Shown in pieces: positions 1-9,042 of a DNA stretch of 55,721 bases. Each line of letters opens with the position of its first letter. Position 1 is the stretch's first letter. The stretch spans positions 1 through 55,721 of the forward strand of contig QQNF01000019.1 of assembly GCA_003402705.1 (NCBI GenBank). Direction: 5' to 3'. The notes below the pieces were generated by a model. That model was not told where the DNA came from. It saw only the letters and a list, made by a program, of their open reading frames with translations, and did no database searches. Made by a program: the position numbers and the translations under genes. The DNA is from Verrucomicrobiota bacterium (GTDB lineage Bacteria; Verrucomicrobiota; Verrucomicrobiia; Verrucomicrobiales; V1-33).

Positions 1-162
1 CGGGCGGTGACGAGCGAGGACGCGATGACGGCGGACTGGGCGCGGCTGCCGTTTGAGGTGCTGGCGTCGATTTCGAATGAGATTCTGAATAATGTGAAGG
101 GGATCAACCGGGTGCTGTACGATATCAGCACGAAGCCGCCGGCGAGCATTGAGTGGGAGTGA
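1..162 (+). CDS. guaA: GMP synthase (glutamine-hydrolysing), C-terminal end
   Basis: This is the last 53 codons of GuaA, which aminates XMP to GMP in purine synthesis. The frame is open from the first base. It shows the hallmark C-terminal dimerisation sequence: [17 protein letters not shown], then [12 protein letters not shown], ending in IEWE. The E. coli enzyme ends almost identically (KPPATIEWE). Codon choice is typical of plus-strand genes here (GCG, GTG, CTG). The glutaminase and ATP pyrophosphatase domains lie outside the window. The ROK gene starts 38 bases downstream on the same strand, so co-transcription is possible. Identification is very secure. Confidence 0.95.
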   Translation, partial: RAVTSEDAMTADWARLPFEVLASISNEILNNVKGINRVLYDISTKPPASIEWE

Positions 163-199
163 TCGGGCACTATTTGGAACGAACGCAACCAGAGCAGAT

Positions 200-1135
200 A
201 TGAACAAGAACGACCTAGCAATTGGCATTGATATGGGTGGGACGACCGTGAAGTACGGCGTGGTGCGGGGGCATGAGATCATCCACGAGTGCGAGGCACT
301 GGAGACGAAGCGTTTTGACGGGGCGAAGGGGTTGCTGCCGAAGCTGATCGAGGAAATCAATGCGTTGCAGAAGCAGTGGCCGATTCGGGCGGTGGGGATG
401 GGCGTGCCAGGGTTCACGGATATCCGGACTGGTTATGTGCATGAGCTGACGAATGTGCCGGGGTGGCTGCGGGTGAAGGCCGGGGTGGTGCTGACGAAGG
501 GGACTGGGTTGCCGGTGACGGTGGAGAACGATGCGAATGCGATGTGTTATGCCGAATGGGCGCACGGGGCGGGGAAGGGGGCGGAGAACATGATTGCGGT
601 GACTCTGGGGACGGGGGTGGGCGGCGCGCTGGTGATCAACGGGCAGTTGTACCGGGGATCGGCGTTCGGGGCGGGGGAGATCGGGCAGATGAGCATTGAT
701 TACCGCGGGGTGATGGGGGAGCACGGGAATGCCGGGGCCTTGGAGAAGTATGTGGGCAACCGGGAGACGGCGGCGCGCGCGGCGGCGTTGTATCGGAAGG
801 CGGGACAAAAGGTGAAGGCGGAGGAATGTCCGCCGCACGTGCTGGCGGCGGCGGCGCGGAAGGGGGATCCGGTGGCGGTGGCGGTATGGGATGAGTTCAC
901 GACGCGGCTGGCAGCGGGATTGAGTGCGTGTGTGTGGCTGCTGAATCCCGACCGGATTGTGGTGGGTGGCGGGGTGGCGCGGGCGGGGGCGATTGTGTTC
1001 GAGCCGTTGCGGCGGAAGATTCGCGAGCAGGTGGCGGAGCCGTTTCACAAGCAGCTCAAGATTGTGCCTGCGAAGTTCAGCAATGATGCGGGGATTATTG
1101 GTGCGGCGGCGGTGGCGCTGTCGCGGTTGCCGTGA
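200..1135 (+). CDS. ROK-family sugar kinase lacking the zinc-site residues
   Basis: A 311-residue ROK (repressor/ORF/kinase) protein, probably a cytoplasmic ATP-dependent hexose or N-acetylhexosamine kinase. It has the N-terminal phosphate-binding loop GIDMGGTTVKYG (residues 9-20), the sugar/catalytic motif ENDANA with Asp111, and the second ATP loop TLGTGVGGAL (about 135-144). There is no N-terminal HTH, so it is a kinase-type rather than repressor-type ROK. The usual zinc ligands are gone: EIGH is EIGQ (about 160-163), and the CxCGxxGC segment reads GEHGNAGA (about 173-180). I chose the ATG at 200 over a TTG 51 bases upstream inside the guaA end, because the family motif begins right after it. 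Substrate unknown; glucose and GlcNAc are both plausible. Confidence 0.9.
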   Translation: MNKNDLAIGIDMGGTTVKYGVVRGHEIIHECEALETKRFDGAKGLLPKLIEEINALQKQWPIRAVGMGVPGFTDIRTGYVHELTNVPGWLRVKAGVVLTKGTGLPVTVENDANAMCYAEWAHGAGKGAENMIAVTLGTGVGGALVINGQLYRGSAFGAGEIGQMSIDYRGVMGEHGNAGALEKYVGNRETAARAAALYRKAGQKVKAEECPPHVLAAAARKGDPVAVAVWDEFTTRLAAGLSACVWLLNPDRIVVGGGVARAGAIVFEPLRRKIREQVAEPFHKQLKIVPAKFSNDAGIIGAAAVALSRLP

Positions 1136-1257
1136 GTGGGAGGCGGATGAGACGGTCTTTTGGGGGTGATTGAACCAGGGAGCGCCATTTTTCGGCTAAA
1201 CCGGTTCACTTGGGGGGAGAAAGCCTCCAGTATTTCAACAAAACACCCGCTGCCAGA

Positions 1258-1374
1258 ATGAAAAAGAAGCTCACATGCTGGCTTTTGGGCACGGTGCTTT
1301 TTGGGTATGGCGTGGTTCGGGAGTGCGGGGTGATGGGACGGAAAAACGGAACACACAATGAAAAGCCAAACTGA
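1258..1374 (+). CDS. possible small exported or lipoprotein-like peptide
   Basis: A 38-codon frame beginning MKKKLTCWLLGTVLFGYG, which resembles a short signal sequence with a Cys at residue 7. It lies in a lower-GC patch and overlaps the next small frame by 17 bases. No family recognised. Its size, the lack of a clear Shine-Dalgarno and the absence of a conserved domain make it doubtful. Confidence 0.2.
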   Translation: MKKKLTCWLLGTVLFGYGVVRECGVMGRKNGTHNEKPN

Positions 1375-1727
1375 TTACAAGTTCTTCGACGATTCTTTGA
1401 GAACCGTTAGAAGATTGCAAGGATCACATTACGGCATTTTCCAGGGTTCGCTGGAAGTCAGGATTGAAAACTCGCCATCACCACCGCTTTGGTGAAGAGT
1501 ATGACCGGCAGGCGGTTCAATATGGGCTTTGGCTTGAGGAGCCGGGGACGATGAAGTGGCAGGTGATTGTCATGGACGCGGGAGTCATCGACGAGGATGC
1601 AGATGCCTATGTGCCGCCCTATCGCAGGACCGGTGCATCTTTTTACGAATGGTTCAGAGAGTGGATGAAAACAGATGGTTTATTCGATTTCTCGACAGAT
1701 TGGGAGTTTTACAAAGCCGTTCCGTGA
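1358..1727 (+). pseudogene. small hypothetical gene, apparently split by a frameshift
   Basis: Two overlapping frames look like halves of one protein. The first (1358-1495, 45 codons, ATG) begins MKSQTDYKFFDDSLRTV and runs through HYGIFQGSLEVRIEN. The second (1464-1727, open before a TTG) continues with RFGEEYDRQAVQYGLWLEE, then KWQVIVMDAG, and ends FSTDWEFYKAVP. Both are lower in GC than their neighbours and protein-like in composition. A one-base slip in the shared 1464-1495 stretch would give a protein of about 120 residues. Family not recognised. It could be a decayed acquired gene, a sequencing error, or two independent small genes. Confidence 0.4.
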
Positions 1728-1730
1728 TGG

Positions 1731-1747
1731 CAATCCCGTTGGGATTG
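1731..1747. repeat. triloop hairpin repeat module
   Basis: Perfect 7-bp inverted repeat CAATCCC-GTT-GGGATTG, 4 bases after the preceding small frame. The identical 17-mer occurs at 40593-40609 inside a larger hairpin array. There is no T-run, so it is not an obvious terminator. The next 150 bases, up to the CotH gene, contain a further G-rich segment (around 1817-1833, TCTCACGCGGAGGCGCG) but no recognisable gene. Confidence 0.6.
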
Positions 1748-1896
1748 GGGGCGGGGAGCAGAGGAGGCGATGTTGGCGATGCTAGTGACTTGGAGGCGGG
1801 TGGGGAGAGTGGTGTCTCACGCGGAGGCGCGAAGGGCTTTTGGGGTAGCCGGCGTGTTCTGTGCGACGGGTGCGGGATTGGGGCCGCGACGAGCGG

Positions 1897-4800
1897 TTAT
1901 GGGCGGCGGGAGGCGCGGAGCCGGATGAAGAGCGGGCTGGGCGAGGGGCCAGGGTGGATGAGACGCCAGCGTTCCGAGGCTGGGCCGGAGGGAGAGGGGG
2001 TGGATTCGAGGAGCGACCAGCCGGAGGAGGACCACGAAGAGAGGTTAGAGGATGATTCCGGGAGGAGGGAGGCGTCTTCGGCGGCGGAGGCGTGGGGGAA
2101 GACGACGTCGGTGAAGGGGATGTTGCCTGGGAGAGAGCCGCGGGCGGTGGAGAGGGTTAGGGAGCCTGGCGAGGAGTCGCTGGAGCCGGAGGCGTATTCG
2201 AGGAGAGCGGGGATGCCGTCCTTGTCGGCGTCGGTGAATTCCGAGCCGGGGGTGAGGCGGAGGGAATCGGAAGCGGCGGGGTTGCCGGAGATGCCTGAGG
2301 AGGGGCGCCAGTTGTAGGCTAGGGTGGGGTCTGGTCTGGTGTGCGGGCGGACGAGGACGAGACTGGGGCCGGTGCCGTCGGGGGAGGTGGGCCATGGGGG
2401 TTCGTCGTCGTAGGTGAAGTTGGCGATGGTGTTATTCTGGGGGTCTTCGAGTTTGAGGGATTCGCCGGCGTTGTTGAGATTGGTGTTGTCGGCGAACGTG
2501 CCGGCGACGGGGAGATTGGGGCCGTAGGCGGCGGCGAAGGCTGCGGAGTCGCGGACGACGAGGACGCGGGCACCGGGGGCGAGGGAAGTGATGGCGCTGG
2601 AGGCGAAGGAGAAGGAAATGCCGTTGGTGAAGCGGACCCCGGTGAGGTCGAGCGTGACCGAGTTGCTGATGTTAGAGAGTTCGATGAATTCGGCGAGACC
2701 GTTGCCGCCGGGGTTGTACATGATTTCGGTGATGGCGAGGAATTCCTGGTATGGGGAGGGCTGGCCGGGGTAGGTGGTGGAGGCGCGGTTGGTGCCGGAG
2801 GGATCGATGAGGGAGAGGGATTCGCCGAGATTGGAGAGATTGCCTTGATAGGGGCCGGTGATGGCGAGACTTTCGCCGGGTTTCGGGCTGACGGTGCGGG
2901 ACTTGAAGCCCGAGCGGGAGGCGGCGACGATGAGACGGCCGCCGGCGTTGATGACCGTGCCAGGTTCGAAGGTGAAGGAGATGCCGCCGTCGAGGGACCA
3001 GTTGGAGAGATCGATGTCGATGCCGTTGGGATTGGTGAGGGCGATGAATTCCTGGTCCTGGTTTCCGGAGGCGGGCGAGTGTTCGATGGTGGAGAAGACG
3101 AGCGGGAGGAGCGAGGAGATCTGATAGGCGGGCGGGACGAGCGGGTCGCTATTGATGGTGCTGATGCGCTGGACGACCCATGAGGAGAGGACGCGCTGTA
3201 TTTCCTGGGAAGTGGTATGGGAGGCGAAGATGGAGGCGGCGGTGTTGCCGGTGACGGCGGTGTGGTTTTTCCACGCGGCGGCGGGGTATCTAGCGTAATC
3301 GAGGGCGGCGTCGCTGCCGGGGAGGTCGTTCTGACCTGGGGTGATGGAGGCACCGAGGCGGGCGGCCAATTCGGAGAGCCTGCGGTCGTACCAGCGGGAG
3401 AGGTCGGGGGCGGAGGCGGAGGTTTTGAAGAACTGGTCCTGGAGCGAGCGGAGACGGCGGCGGACCATGGCGGAGATTTCGGGGATGGCGTAGAGGCGGG
3501 CGATGAGGGATTGGCCCTGACCGCTGAGTGTGCCGCCGGCGTTGAGGTAGATGCCGTCGTCGAAGTAGTTATTAGCGGCGGTCCAGAGACGGCCCTGGCT
3601 GAGGTCGAGGTCCCATGGGAGGAGCGTCCAGAGGCCGGAGCGGGTGGAGTCGCGGTAGATGTAGTAGTTTTTGGCGTGGAGGTCGACGTTGCCTGTGACG
3701 GTGTTAGCGGCCATGAAGTTGACCATTTTGGGGAGATCGATATTGTCGAAGAGGAAGGCCTTGCGGGCGGCTTCGTCGGCGAGGTTTATGCCGACGATGA
3801 AGGCGTAGAGGTCGGCGTTGTTTTCGAGTTTACGGTTTTTCTTTTCGACGCCTGTGATGGCGTCGGTGGCGGGATTGCTCATCCCGTTGTACATCTTGTA
3901 GAGGGCGCCGTCCTTGTTGAGACCGGCGCGCTCGAGGTAGACGTCGTCACCGTCTTCGACGAAGGAGTAGAGCCCGTCGAACGTGCCATTGAGTCGGTTG
4001 TGGGTGAGGAAGCAGTAGTGGGCGGCGACGCCGGCTTCGCGTTGCATTTCGTAGGCGAGGTCGTGGCGGACGCGGGTTTTGTCGGCGTAGACGGTGAGGA
4101 GATTGATGTCTTTGGCGCGGGGTTGGGAGGGATCGAGGCTCCACTTGAAGCGATAGCCGCGGGTGCTGTCGATATCGTAGGATTTTTTGAGGAAGGCTGC
4201 GCCGGTGGTGCTTTGGCCGTGGATGTTGATGCCGACGTTGTCGTAGAATTCGCCATTGAGGAAGATGGCGGCGCGGGTGCCGCCGGTGGTGGCGGCGGTG
4301 GCTGGGCTTTGGATGAAGCGGTGGACGACGGTGAGTTGGGTATTGATGGAGGGGTCGACGGGGACCGTGCCGAAGTACTGGGGGGAGTCGAGGGGGTCGG
4401 CGAATGGCGGGATGAGTGAGGAGAAGGCGGAGACGTCGGTGGCGCGGATTTTCCAGCGGATCATGGCACCGGCGGTGATGGTGGCGGCGGGGATGGAGGC
4501 GGAGAAGATGCCGTCGGCTGGGGAGGCGTCGCCGTTTTCGCCGGCGTCGTTCATGGGGAGAGAGACTTCGGCTTCGTAGTTGCGGCGGTAGAGGAGTTGG
4601 ACGGCGGCGATGGGCCCGCCCTGGGAGGGGGAGATTCGTGCGGAGATGACGAGTGGTGAGGCGGCGGGAGGCTGGGGAGGGTTTTCGGTGACGTTGCGGA
4701 TGAGTGGTCCGGCGGCGGAGGCACCGGAGTTAGGGGATCCGGGGGTCGGGGTCATGAAGCCCCATGCTTCGACGGGGTTAGGGGAATTGACGGAGCGGAC

Positions 4801-5799
4801 GGAGAGTTTTGGGCCCATGCGGTTCTGGTCCCATGCGATCCAGCAGGGGTGGGCGGAGGGGAGGAGCATGACCTGGCCGCGGGCGGTCATGGCGGGGTCG
4901 GCGAGCCATGCGCGAATGAGCGGGGCAGCGTTCCAAATGAACGAGCGGGTTGCGCCGGGGAGGATGCTGAGGGCGTCGGTGGGAGGGTTAGTGGCGGCGA
5001 AGGAGATGAGGTCGTTGCCGTTGGCGGAGGAGGCGACGGCGGCGATGCCGCGGTCGGTGCCGGGGACCTGGTGTATGCCGATGGAGACGGGGACGGTGCT
5101 GAGGGCGGAGACCCCGGCGAAGGGCATGGAGGTTCCTGACCATTCCATGACGGCGTCGACGATGGTGTGGTTGGCGGGGATGAAGCCGAGGCGAGCGCTG
5201 TAGTCGAACCAGAGGTACTGCTGGTGTTCCGGCTGAGGGAGACCGTCGTCGAAGAGATTGAGGGAGGCGTCGGTGGTGGCGGTGGCCGGGCCGGAGATTC
5301 TGATGCGCTGGGTGTTGGTGTTAGGGACGAAGGGGAGTGGGGTGAGATCGGTGACGGTGACGGTGCCGGCGTAGGCGCGGCCGAAGCTGCGGTTTTTGGA
5401 CTGGAAGGGGAAGACGGGGGAGAATTCGGTGGAGCGGATGCCGGATGGGGAGATGAGGGCGAGGTATTCGCCGTCCTGGTCGAGTTTGAAGTCGGTGTGG
5501 AGGTTGCCTGCCGCCGGGCGTCGGTTTTTGCTGGAAGCCCACACCAGCAAGCGACCGCCCGGCGGCAGGATCCGCGATGGGAACGTCCATGCGGAAAGGA
5601 GAGAGGCGTCATTGGAGAGACGCCAGCCTGCGAGATCGACGGGGACGGGATCGGGATTGTGGATTTCGATCCAGTCTTCGTCGTCGCCGTTTTCGTCTTT
5701 GAGGCCCCCGTCGTTGTCGGCGAGGAATTCGGAGATGACGGGAGCGGCGTGGGAGGCCGCGGCGAGCAGTGAGAAGAGGAGGGCCGGAAGCAGCTTCAT
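1897..5799 (-). CDS. secreted lamin-tail / CotH kinase-like multidomain protein
   Basis: A 1300-residue exported protein. Residues 1-18 are a signal peptide (MKLLPALLFSLLAAASHA). A first lamin-tail domain covers about 20-120 (ISEFLADNDGG, then DWIEIHNP and LAGWRLS). A CotH-type domain lies at about 510-800, with GINIHGQS, a Lys-rich KKSYDID segment, and the typical NYYIYRD / LLPWDLDLS motif near 711-735. Two more lamin-tail domains follow (EFIALTNPNG and TEIMYNPGGNG). A calcium-binding-like DADKDGIPALLEYA occurs near the end. CotH proteins are atypical protein kinases in Bacillus spores; lamin-tail domains usually mediate extracellular binding. The role here is unknown, probably surface or extracellular. 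It starts 33 bases after the gene at 5833-7428 ends, so the two are likely co-transcribed. Confidence 0.88.
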   Translation of the reverse strand: MKLLPALLFSLLAAASHAAPVISEFLADNDGGLKDENGDDEDWIEIHNPDPVPVDLAGWRLSNDASLLSAWTFPSRILPPGGRLLVWASSKNRRPAAGNLHTDFKLDQDGEYLALISPSGIRSTEFSPVFPFQSKNRSFGRAYAGTVTVTDLTPLPFVPNTNTQRIRISGPATATTDASLNLFDDGLPQPEHQQYLWFDYSARLGFIPANHTIVDAVMEWSGTSMPFAGVSALSTVPVSIGIHQVPGTDRGIAAVASSANGNDLISFAATNPPTDALSILPGATRSFIWNAAPLIRAWLADPAMTARGQVMLLPSAHPCWIAWDQNRMGPKLSVRSVNSPNPVEAWGFMTPTPGSPNSGASAAGPLIRNVTENPPQPPAASPLVISARISPSQGGPIAAVQLLYRRNYEAEVSLPMNDAGENGDASPADGIFSASIPAATITAGAMIRWKIRATDVSAFSSLIPPFADPLDSPQYFGTVPVDPSINTQLTVVHRFIQSPATAATTGGTRAAIFLNGEFYDNVGINIHGQSTTGAAFLKKSYDIDSTRGYRFKWSLDPSQPRAKDINLLTVYADKTRVRHDLAYEMQREAGVAAHYCFLTHNRLNGTFDGLYSFVEDGDDVYLERAGLNKDGALYKMYNGMSNPATDAITGVEKKNRKLENNADLYAFIVGINLADEAARKAFLFDNIDLPKMVNFMAANTVTGNVDLHAKNYYIYRDSTRSGLWTLLPWDLDLSQGRLWTAANNYFDDGIYLNAGGTLSGQGQSLIARLYAIPEISAMVRRRLRSLQDQFFKTSASAPDLSRWYDRRLSELAARLGASITPGQNDLPGSDAALDYARYPAAAWKNHTAVTGNTAASIFASHTTSQEIQRVLSSWVVQRISTINSDPLVPPAYQISSLLPLVFSTIEHSPASGNQDQEFIALTNPNGIDIDLSNWSLDGGISFTFEPGTVINAGGRLIVAASRSGFKSRTVSPKPGESLAITGPYQGNLSNLGESLSLIDPSGTNRASTTYPGQPSPYQEFLAITEIMYNPGGNGLAEFIELSNISNSVTLDLTGVRFTNGISFSFASSAITSLAPGARVLVVRDSAAFAAAYGPNLPVAGTFADNTNLNNAGESLKLEDPQNNTIANFTYDDEPPWPTSPDGTGPSLVLVRPHTRPDPTLAYNWRPSSGISGNPAASDSLRLTPGSEFTDADKDGIPALLEYASGSSDSSPGSLTLSTARGSLPGNIPFTDVVFPHASAAEDASLLPESSSNLSSWSSSGWSLLESTPSPSGPASERWRLIHPGPSPSPLFIRLRASRRP

Positions 5800-5832
5800 G
5801 GAGCGGGGGCGGTGATGGTTCCGGTTAGAGGG

Positions 5833-7428
5833 TTACTCGAGGAGGGCGCGGTAGTCGGGGCGCGGCTGGGAGAGCGGCGTGGCGCGGTCTTCCCATGAGA
5901 GGGAGGCGGAGGGAGCGCCTCCGGAGGGGAAGCCGATGGCGAGGGTGGACCATGAGGCACCGCCGTCGGAGGATTTCTGGATAGTGTAGGAGCGGCCGGT
6001 CTGGGCTGTCCATGAGATGGTGCGGGTGCCGAGGATGGGGTCGTCGGTGATGCTGGAGATGGCGGGTGGGGTGCCGGGGAGCCAGTCCATCATGACGTAG
6101 TCGAAGCCGACGGACCCTGCGAGCGTGCCGCCGGCGCGGCGGATGGTGAGGACGTTAGGGCCGGTGGCGAGGGCGGCGGCGATGCCGGTGATTTCGAACT
6201 GGATGAGACGGATGGTGGTGACGGTGTTTTCGGAGCGGACGACCTTGCCATTGAGGCTGAACTCGAGCTGATGGGTGCCGGTGCCGCTGGCGCTGGAGAG
6301 ATTGAGGATGTCGGCGGTGATGCGGATGCGTGCGGTGGGGTCGGACCACTGGGGTTGGCCGATGAAGCGGAGATTGATGACGGGGTCGAACTCGGTGACG
6401 GCGCGTTCGAAGCCGATGCGGGGGTCGCCGGTGCGGCCGGCGGGGGTGGTGGTGTCGATGTCGTCGTTGAGGGATTCCGGTGAGGTGGAGACTGGGCCGC
6501 CGATGGAGGAGAAGTTGCCGGCGAGGAAGAAGTCGTCATCGGCGGCGTCTTCGTGGCTGAAGTCGGCGTTGGAGGTGTCGTCGGCTCCGGCTTCGAAGAT
6601 TTCGAGCCATGGGGTGACGAAGACGTTGACGGTGCGGGTCTGGGTGCGGCCGTTGAGGGTAGCGGAGAGGATGTAGGAGGCGGAGGTGGCAGGGGTGATG
6701 GTGATGGAGTTTCTGCCGGTGACCTCGCCGATGCCCTGATTGAGGGAGAGGGCGGCGGTGGGTTCGATGAGGGACCAGTTGAGCGTGCAGGATTCGCCTG
6801 GGCGGACGAGCCAGTTGGAGGAGGTGAAGGAGCTGATGTACTGTGGGGAGGAATCGGCTTCCATGCGGAGGAAGTCGAACAGGATCCATGCGCTGCCGGC
6901 GTCGATCTGGCCGCCGGTGCGGCGGAGGGTTAGTTTGTTCGGTCCGGTGCGGGCACCGGCGGCGCCGGCTTTGAGGGTGATGGTGACGATTTTGGCGGAG
7001 GCGATGCCGGATTCCGACCAGAAGACCGGGTTGCCATTGAGGGAGGCTTCGAGGTCGCTGGTGGTGTTGGGTTTGAGGCCGAAGAGGTCGAAGGTGAAGC
7101 GGAGTGGCTGGTTAGGGCCGGCCTGGAGAGAGGTGAGGGAGAAGTAGATGTCGGTCTGGGCATGGCTGGTGGCGAGGGAGCGAGGGAAGCCGAAGGTATC
7201 GGTGGCGTTGCCGCTGTTCCATGTTTCCTGGCCGGAGGTCCAGTTGAGGCCGCCGAGGGAGGTGAAGTCGCCGCTGGACCAGTAGTAGTCCTGGAGGATG
7301 GGGTTTTCCTGTTCGAATTCGGTGATGGCGGCGTTGTCTGAGCCGATGAGGAAGACCGTCTGGAACTGGGCCTTGGCGGAGCCGAGGCAGAGGAGGAGGA
7401 GAGAGATGAGCAGGGGGAAGCGTGGCAC
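5833..7428 (-). CDS. secreted protein with an internally duplicated beta-rich domain
   Basis: 531 residues, beginning with a signal peptide (MPRFPLLISLLLLCLGSAKA). A module of about 150-170 residues occurs twice. The first copy starts near FLIGSDNAAITEFEQE and YYWSSGDFTSLGG. The second starts near EIFEAGADDTSNADF and DDFFLAGNFSSIGG. Each copy ends with a PNKLTLRRTGG / PNVLTIRRAGG strand. A bacterial Ig-like stretch lies between them (SSNWLVRPGESCTLNWS). The C-terminus (RTISWTAQTGRSYTIQKSSDGG) resembles a fibronectin-like adhesive tail common in Verrucomicrobiota secreted proteins. No catalytic motif was seen. It is upstream of the lamin-tail/CotH gene and likely in the same transcript. Function unknown; possibly a carbohydrate- or surface-binding protein. 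Confidence 0.75.
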   Translation of the reverse strand: MPRFPLLISLLLLCLGSAKAQFQTVFLIGSDNAAITEFEQENPILQDYYWSSGDFTSLGGLNWTSGQETWNSGNATDTFGFPRSLATSHAQTDIYFSLTSLQAGPNQPLRFTFDLFGLKPNTTSDLEASLNGNPVFWSESGIASAKIVTITLKAGAAGARTGPNKLTLRRTGGQIDAGSAWILFDFLRMEADSSPQYISSFTSSNWLVRPGESCTLNWSLIEPTAALSLNQGIGEVTGRNSITITPATSASYILSATLNGRTQTRTVNVFVTPWLEIFEAGADDTSNADFSHEDAADDDFFLAGNFSSIGGPVSTSPESLNDDIDTTTPAGRTGDPRIGFERAVTEFDPVINLRFIGQPQWSDPTARIRITADILNLSSASGTGTHQLEFSLNGKVVRSENTVTTIRLIQFEITGIAAALATGPNVLTIRRAGGTLAGSVGFDYVMMDWLPGTPPAISSITDDPILGTRTISWTAQTGRSYTIQKSSDGGASWSTLAIGFPSGGAPSASLSWEDRATPLSQPRPDYRALLE

Positions 7429-7567
7429 AGCAGCAGGGGGAGGCTGAGATTCGGAGGAGATGACCGAAAGGCGGAGCGGGTGTCAATTTCCGAATGAACC
7501 ATGAGTGAAATGACACTGCTTGCGAAGGGTGCTTCCGAGGAGGCGGTTGGGGCGTATTTGGGGGACT

Positions 7568-8056
7568 ATGGAGAAGAAGACCCCTGAATATCCTGCTGTG
7601 GGAACGCGTGCGCCTGAGTTTGCTGCTGTGGTGGTTGGGGGTGGGTATGAGGGAGGGGAGGAAGTGACGCTGGGGATGCTGGCTGGGCGGGTGGTGGTGC
7701 TGTATTTTTATCCGAAGGACGACACGCCTGGGTGTACGGTGCAGGCGTGCGGGTTGCGGGATGCGTGGGAGGAAGTGAGGGCGAAGGCGTTGGTGTTCGG
7801 GGTGAGTGTGGATTCAGTGGCGAGCCATGAGAAGTTCATTGGGAAGCATGGGTTGCCGTTTCCGCTGCTGAGTGATCCTGATCATGCGGTGGCGGAGGCG
7901 TACGGGGTTTGGGTGGAGAAGTCGATGTACGGGAAGAAATACATGGGGGTGGAGCGGACGACGGTGGTGATCGGTGAGGATGGAAGTGTCAGGGCGGTGC
8001 TGCCGAAGGTTTCGCCGAAGGAGCATGCCGGGGCGTTGCTGGCGGTGCTGGGCTGA
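7568..8056 (+). CDS. bcp: thioredoxin-dependent thiol peroxidase (Bcp/PrxQ)
   Basis: A 162-residue atypical 2-Cys peroxiredoxin that reduces hydrogen peroxide and organic hydroperoxides at the expense of thioredoxin, in the cytoplasm. The signature FYPKDDTPGCTVQACGLRD carries the peroxidatic Cys56 and the resolving Cys61 five residues on, the same arrangement as in E. coli Bcp. The C-terminal VERTTVVIGEDG strand and the length fit the family. I chose the ATG at 7568, preceded by GGGG, over a TTG 48 bases upstream, which would add an unrelated Arg-rich extension. It converges on the PDZ-protein gene with only 7 bases between stops. Both key cysteines are encoded as ordinary TGC or TGT. Confidence 0.93.
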   Translation: MEKKTPEYPAVGTRAPEFAAVVVGGGYEGGEEVTLGMLAGRVVVLYFYPKDDTPGCTVQACGLRDAWEEVRAKALVFGVSVDSVASHEKFIGKHGLPFPLLSDPDHAVAEAYGVWVEKSMYGKKYMGVERTTVVIGEDGSVRAVLPKVSPKEHAGALLAVLG

Positions 8057-8063
8057 GCGGGGG

Positions 8064-8999
8064 TTAGCGTTTGGGGTTGGGTTGTTTGCTGAGGCGTTGG
8101 ATTTCCTCGCGGGCGCGGCGGATCTGGTTTTTGGTGGATTCCGGGACGTCGGGGTTGGAGAGGAGGAGGTCGAAGGCGTCGGCGTCGGAGGCGTGGTCGT
8201 CTTCGATGACGCGGGTGGTGCCGTCTTTCTCGACGACGACGGTGCGGCGGCGGGAGCCTGAGGAGGATGAGCTGGAGGAATTGGAGGAATTGGAGGAGCC
8301 GGGGGAGTGGAAGTGGGCGTCGTTGGGGTTAGCGTCGGGTGGGGCGCCTGGGGCGGGTTCGGGTGGGCGCGAGGCGAGGGTGGCTTTGATGGGGAGGGTT
8401 TTGCCTTTGCGGAGACAGTCCATGGAGATGGAGGTGCCCTTGGGGAGGGATTTGAGGCGGGCCTTGAAGTCGGCGACATCACTGACGGGCTTGTTATTGA
8501 GGGAGAGGATGATGTCGTTGGGTTGGAGGCCTGCTTTGGCGGCGGGGCCGTTTGCGGCGACGAATTCGATGAGGATGCCCTTGTCCTGGGGGATGTCGAG
8601 CTGGTCGCGGAGGGCGTCGTGGAGCGGGACTGTGTGGACGCCGAGCCAGCCGCCTTGGTCTTGGGAGGCGTCGGGTGGTGGGGCGTTGTCGGGTTGGTCA
8701 GGGGAGGCGGGCGGTTCGGCTCCGTCGATGGTGACGCGGCCGTTTTTGTCGGTGACGATGGTGCGGGTGGTGCGCTGGCCGTTGCGTTCGCTAGTGACGG
8801 TAGTGATGGTATTGCCGTTGGAGTCGGTGCGGCTGGAGGAAGAAGTGGAGATGTTGCCGCCGGAGGTGGAATTGCCGGTGATTTTGATGTTGCCGTTGTC
8901 GATTTCGACTTTGGAGCCATCACCGAGGTCGATGGTGCGAGGTGACTGGGCGGCGGCGAGGGAAGCGGCGGCGAGGGAGGCGAGGATGATCGGTTTCAT
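8064..8999 (-). CDS. exported PDZ-domain protein
   Basis: 311 residues with a signal peptide (MKPIILASLAAASLAAA). The N-terminal third is a polar, Ser/Thr-rich beta-like segment (about 20-110). A PDZ domain follows at about 115-215 (GGWLGVHTVP, then GPAAKAGLQPNDIILSLNNK). After it come a poly-Ser linker (SSNSSNSSSSSSSGS) and a charged C-terminal helix (KNQIRRAREEIQRLSKQ). No trypsin-like protease domain is present, so this is not a DegP/HtrA protease but a PDZ-only periplasmic protein. It follows the ECF sigma / anti-sigma-like pair on the same strand with a 43-base gap. That context suggests an envelope-sensing or target function for the sigma factor; this is inference from position. Confidence 0.8.
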   Translation of the reverse strand: MKPIILASLAAASLAAAQSPRTIDLGDGSKVEIDNGNIKITGNSTSGGNISTSSSSRTDSNGNTITTVTSERNGQRTTRTIVTDKNGRVTIDGAEPPASPDQPDNAPPPDASQDQGGWLGVHTVPLHDALRDQLDIPQDKGILIEFVAANGPAAKAGLQPNDIILSLNNKPVSDVADFKARLKSLPKGTSISMDCLRKGKTLPIKATLASRPPEPAPGAPPDANPNDAHFHSPGSSNSSNSSSSSSSGSRRRTVVVEKDGTTRVIEDDHASDADAFDLLLSNPDVPESTKNQIRRAREEIQRLSKQPNPKR

Positions 9000-9042
9000 G
9001 TCAGGATGGGTGGGTTGTTTTGCTGGGGTTTGGTGTGCGTGG

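Noticed and set aside
7568..8056. Possible selenocysteine form of the peroxiredoxin, given the tRNA-Sec
   Set aside because: Both active-site positions are ordinary cysteine codons. I saw no in-frame TGA with downstream coding continuity in this gene.
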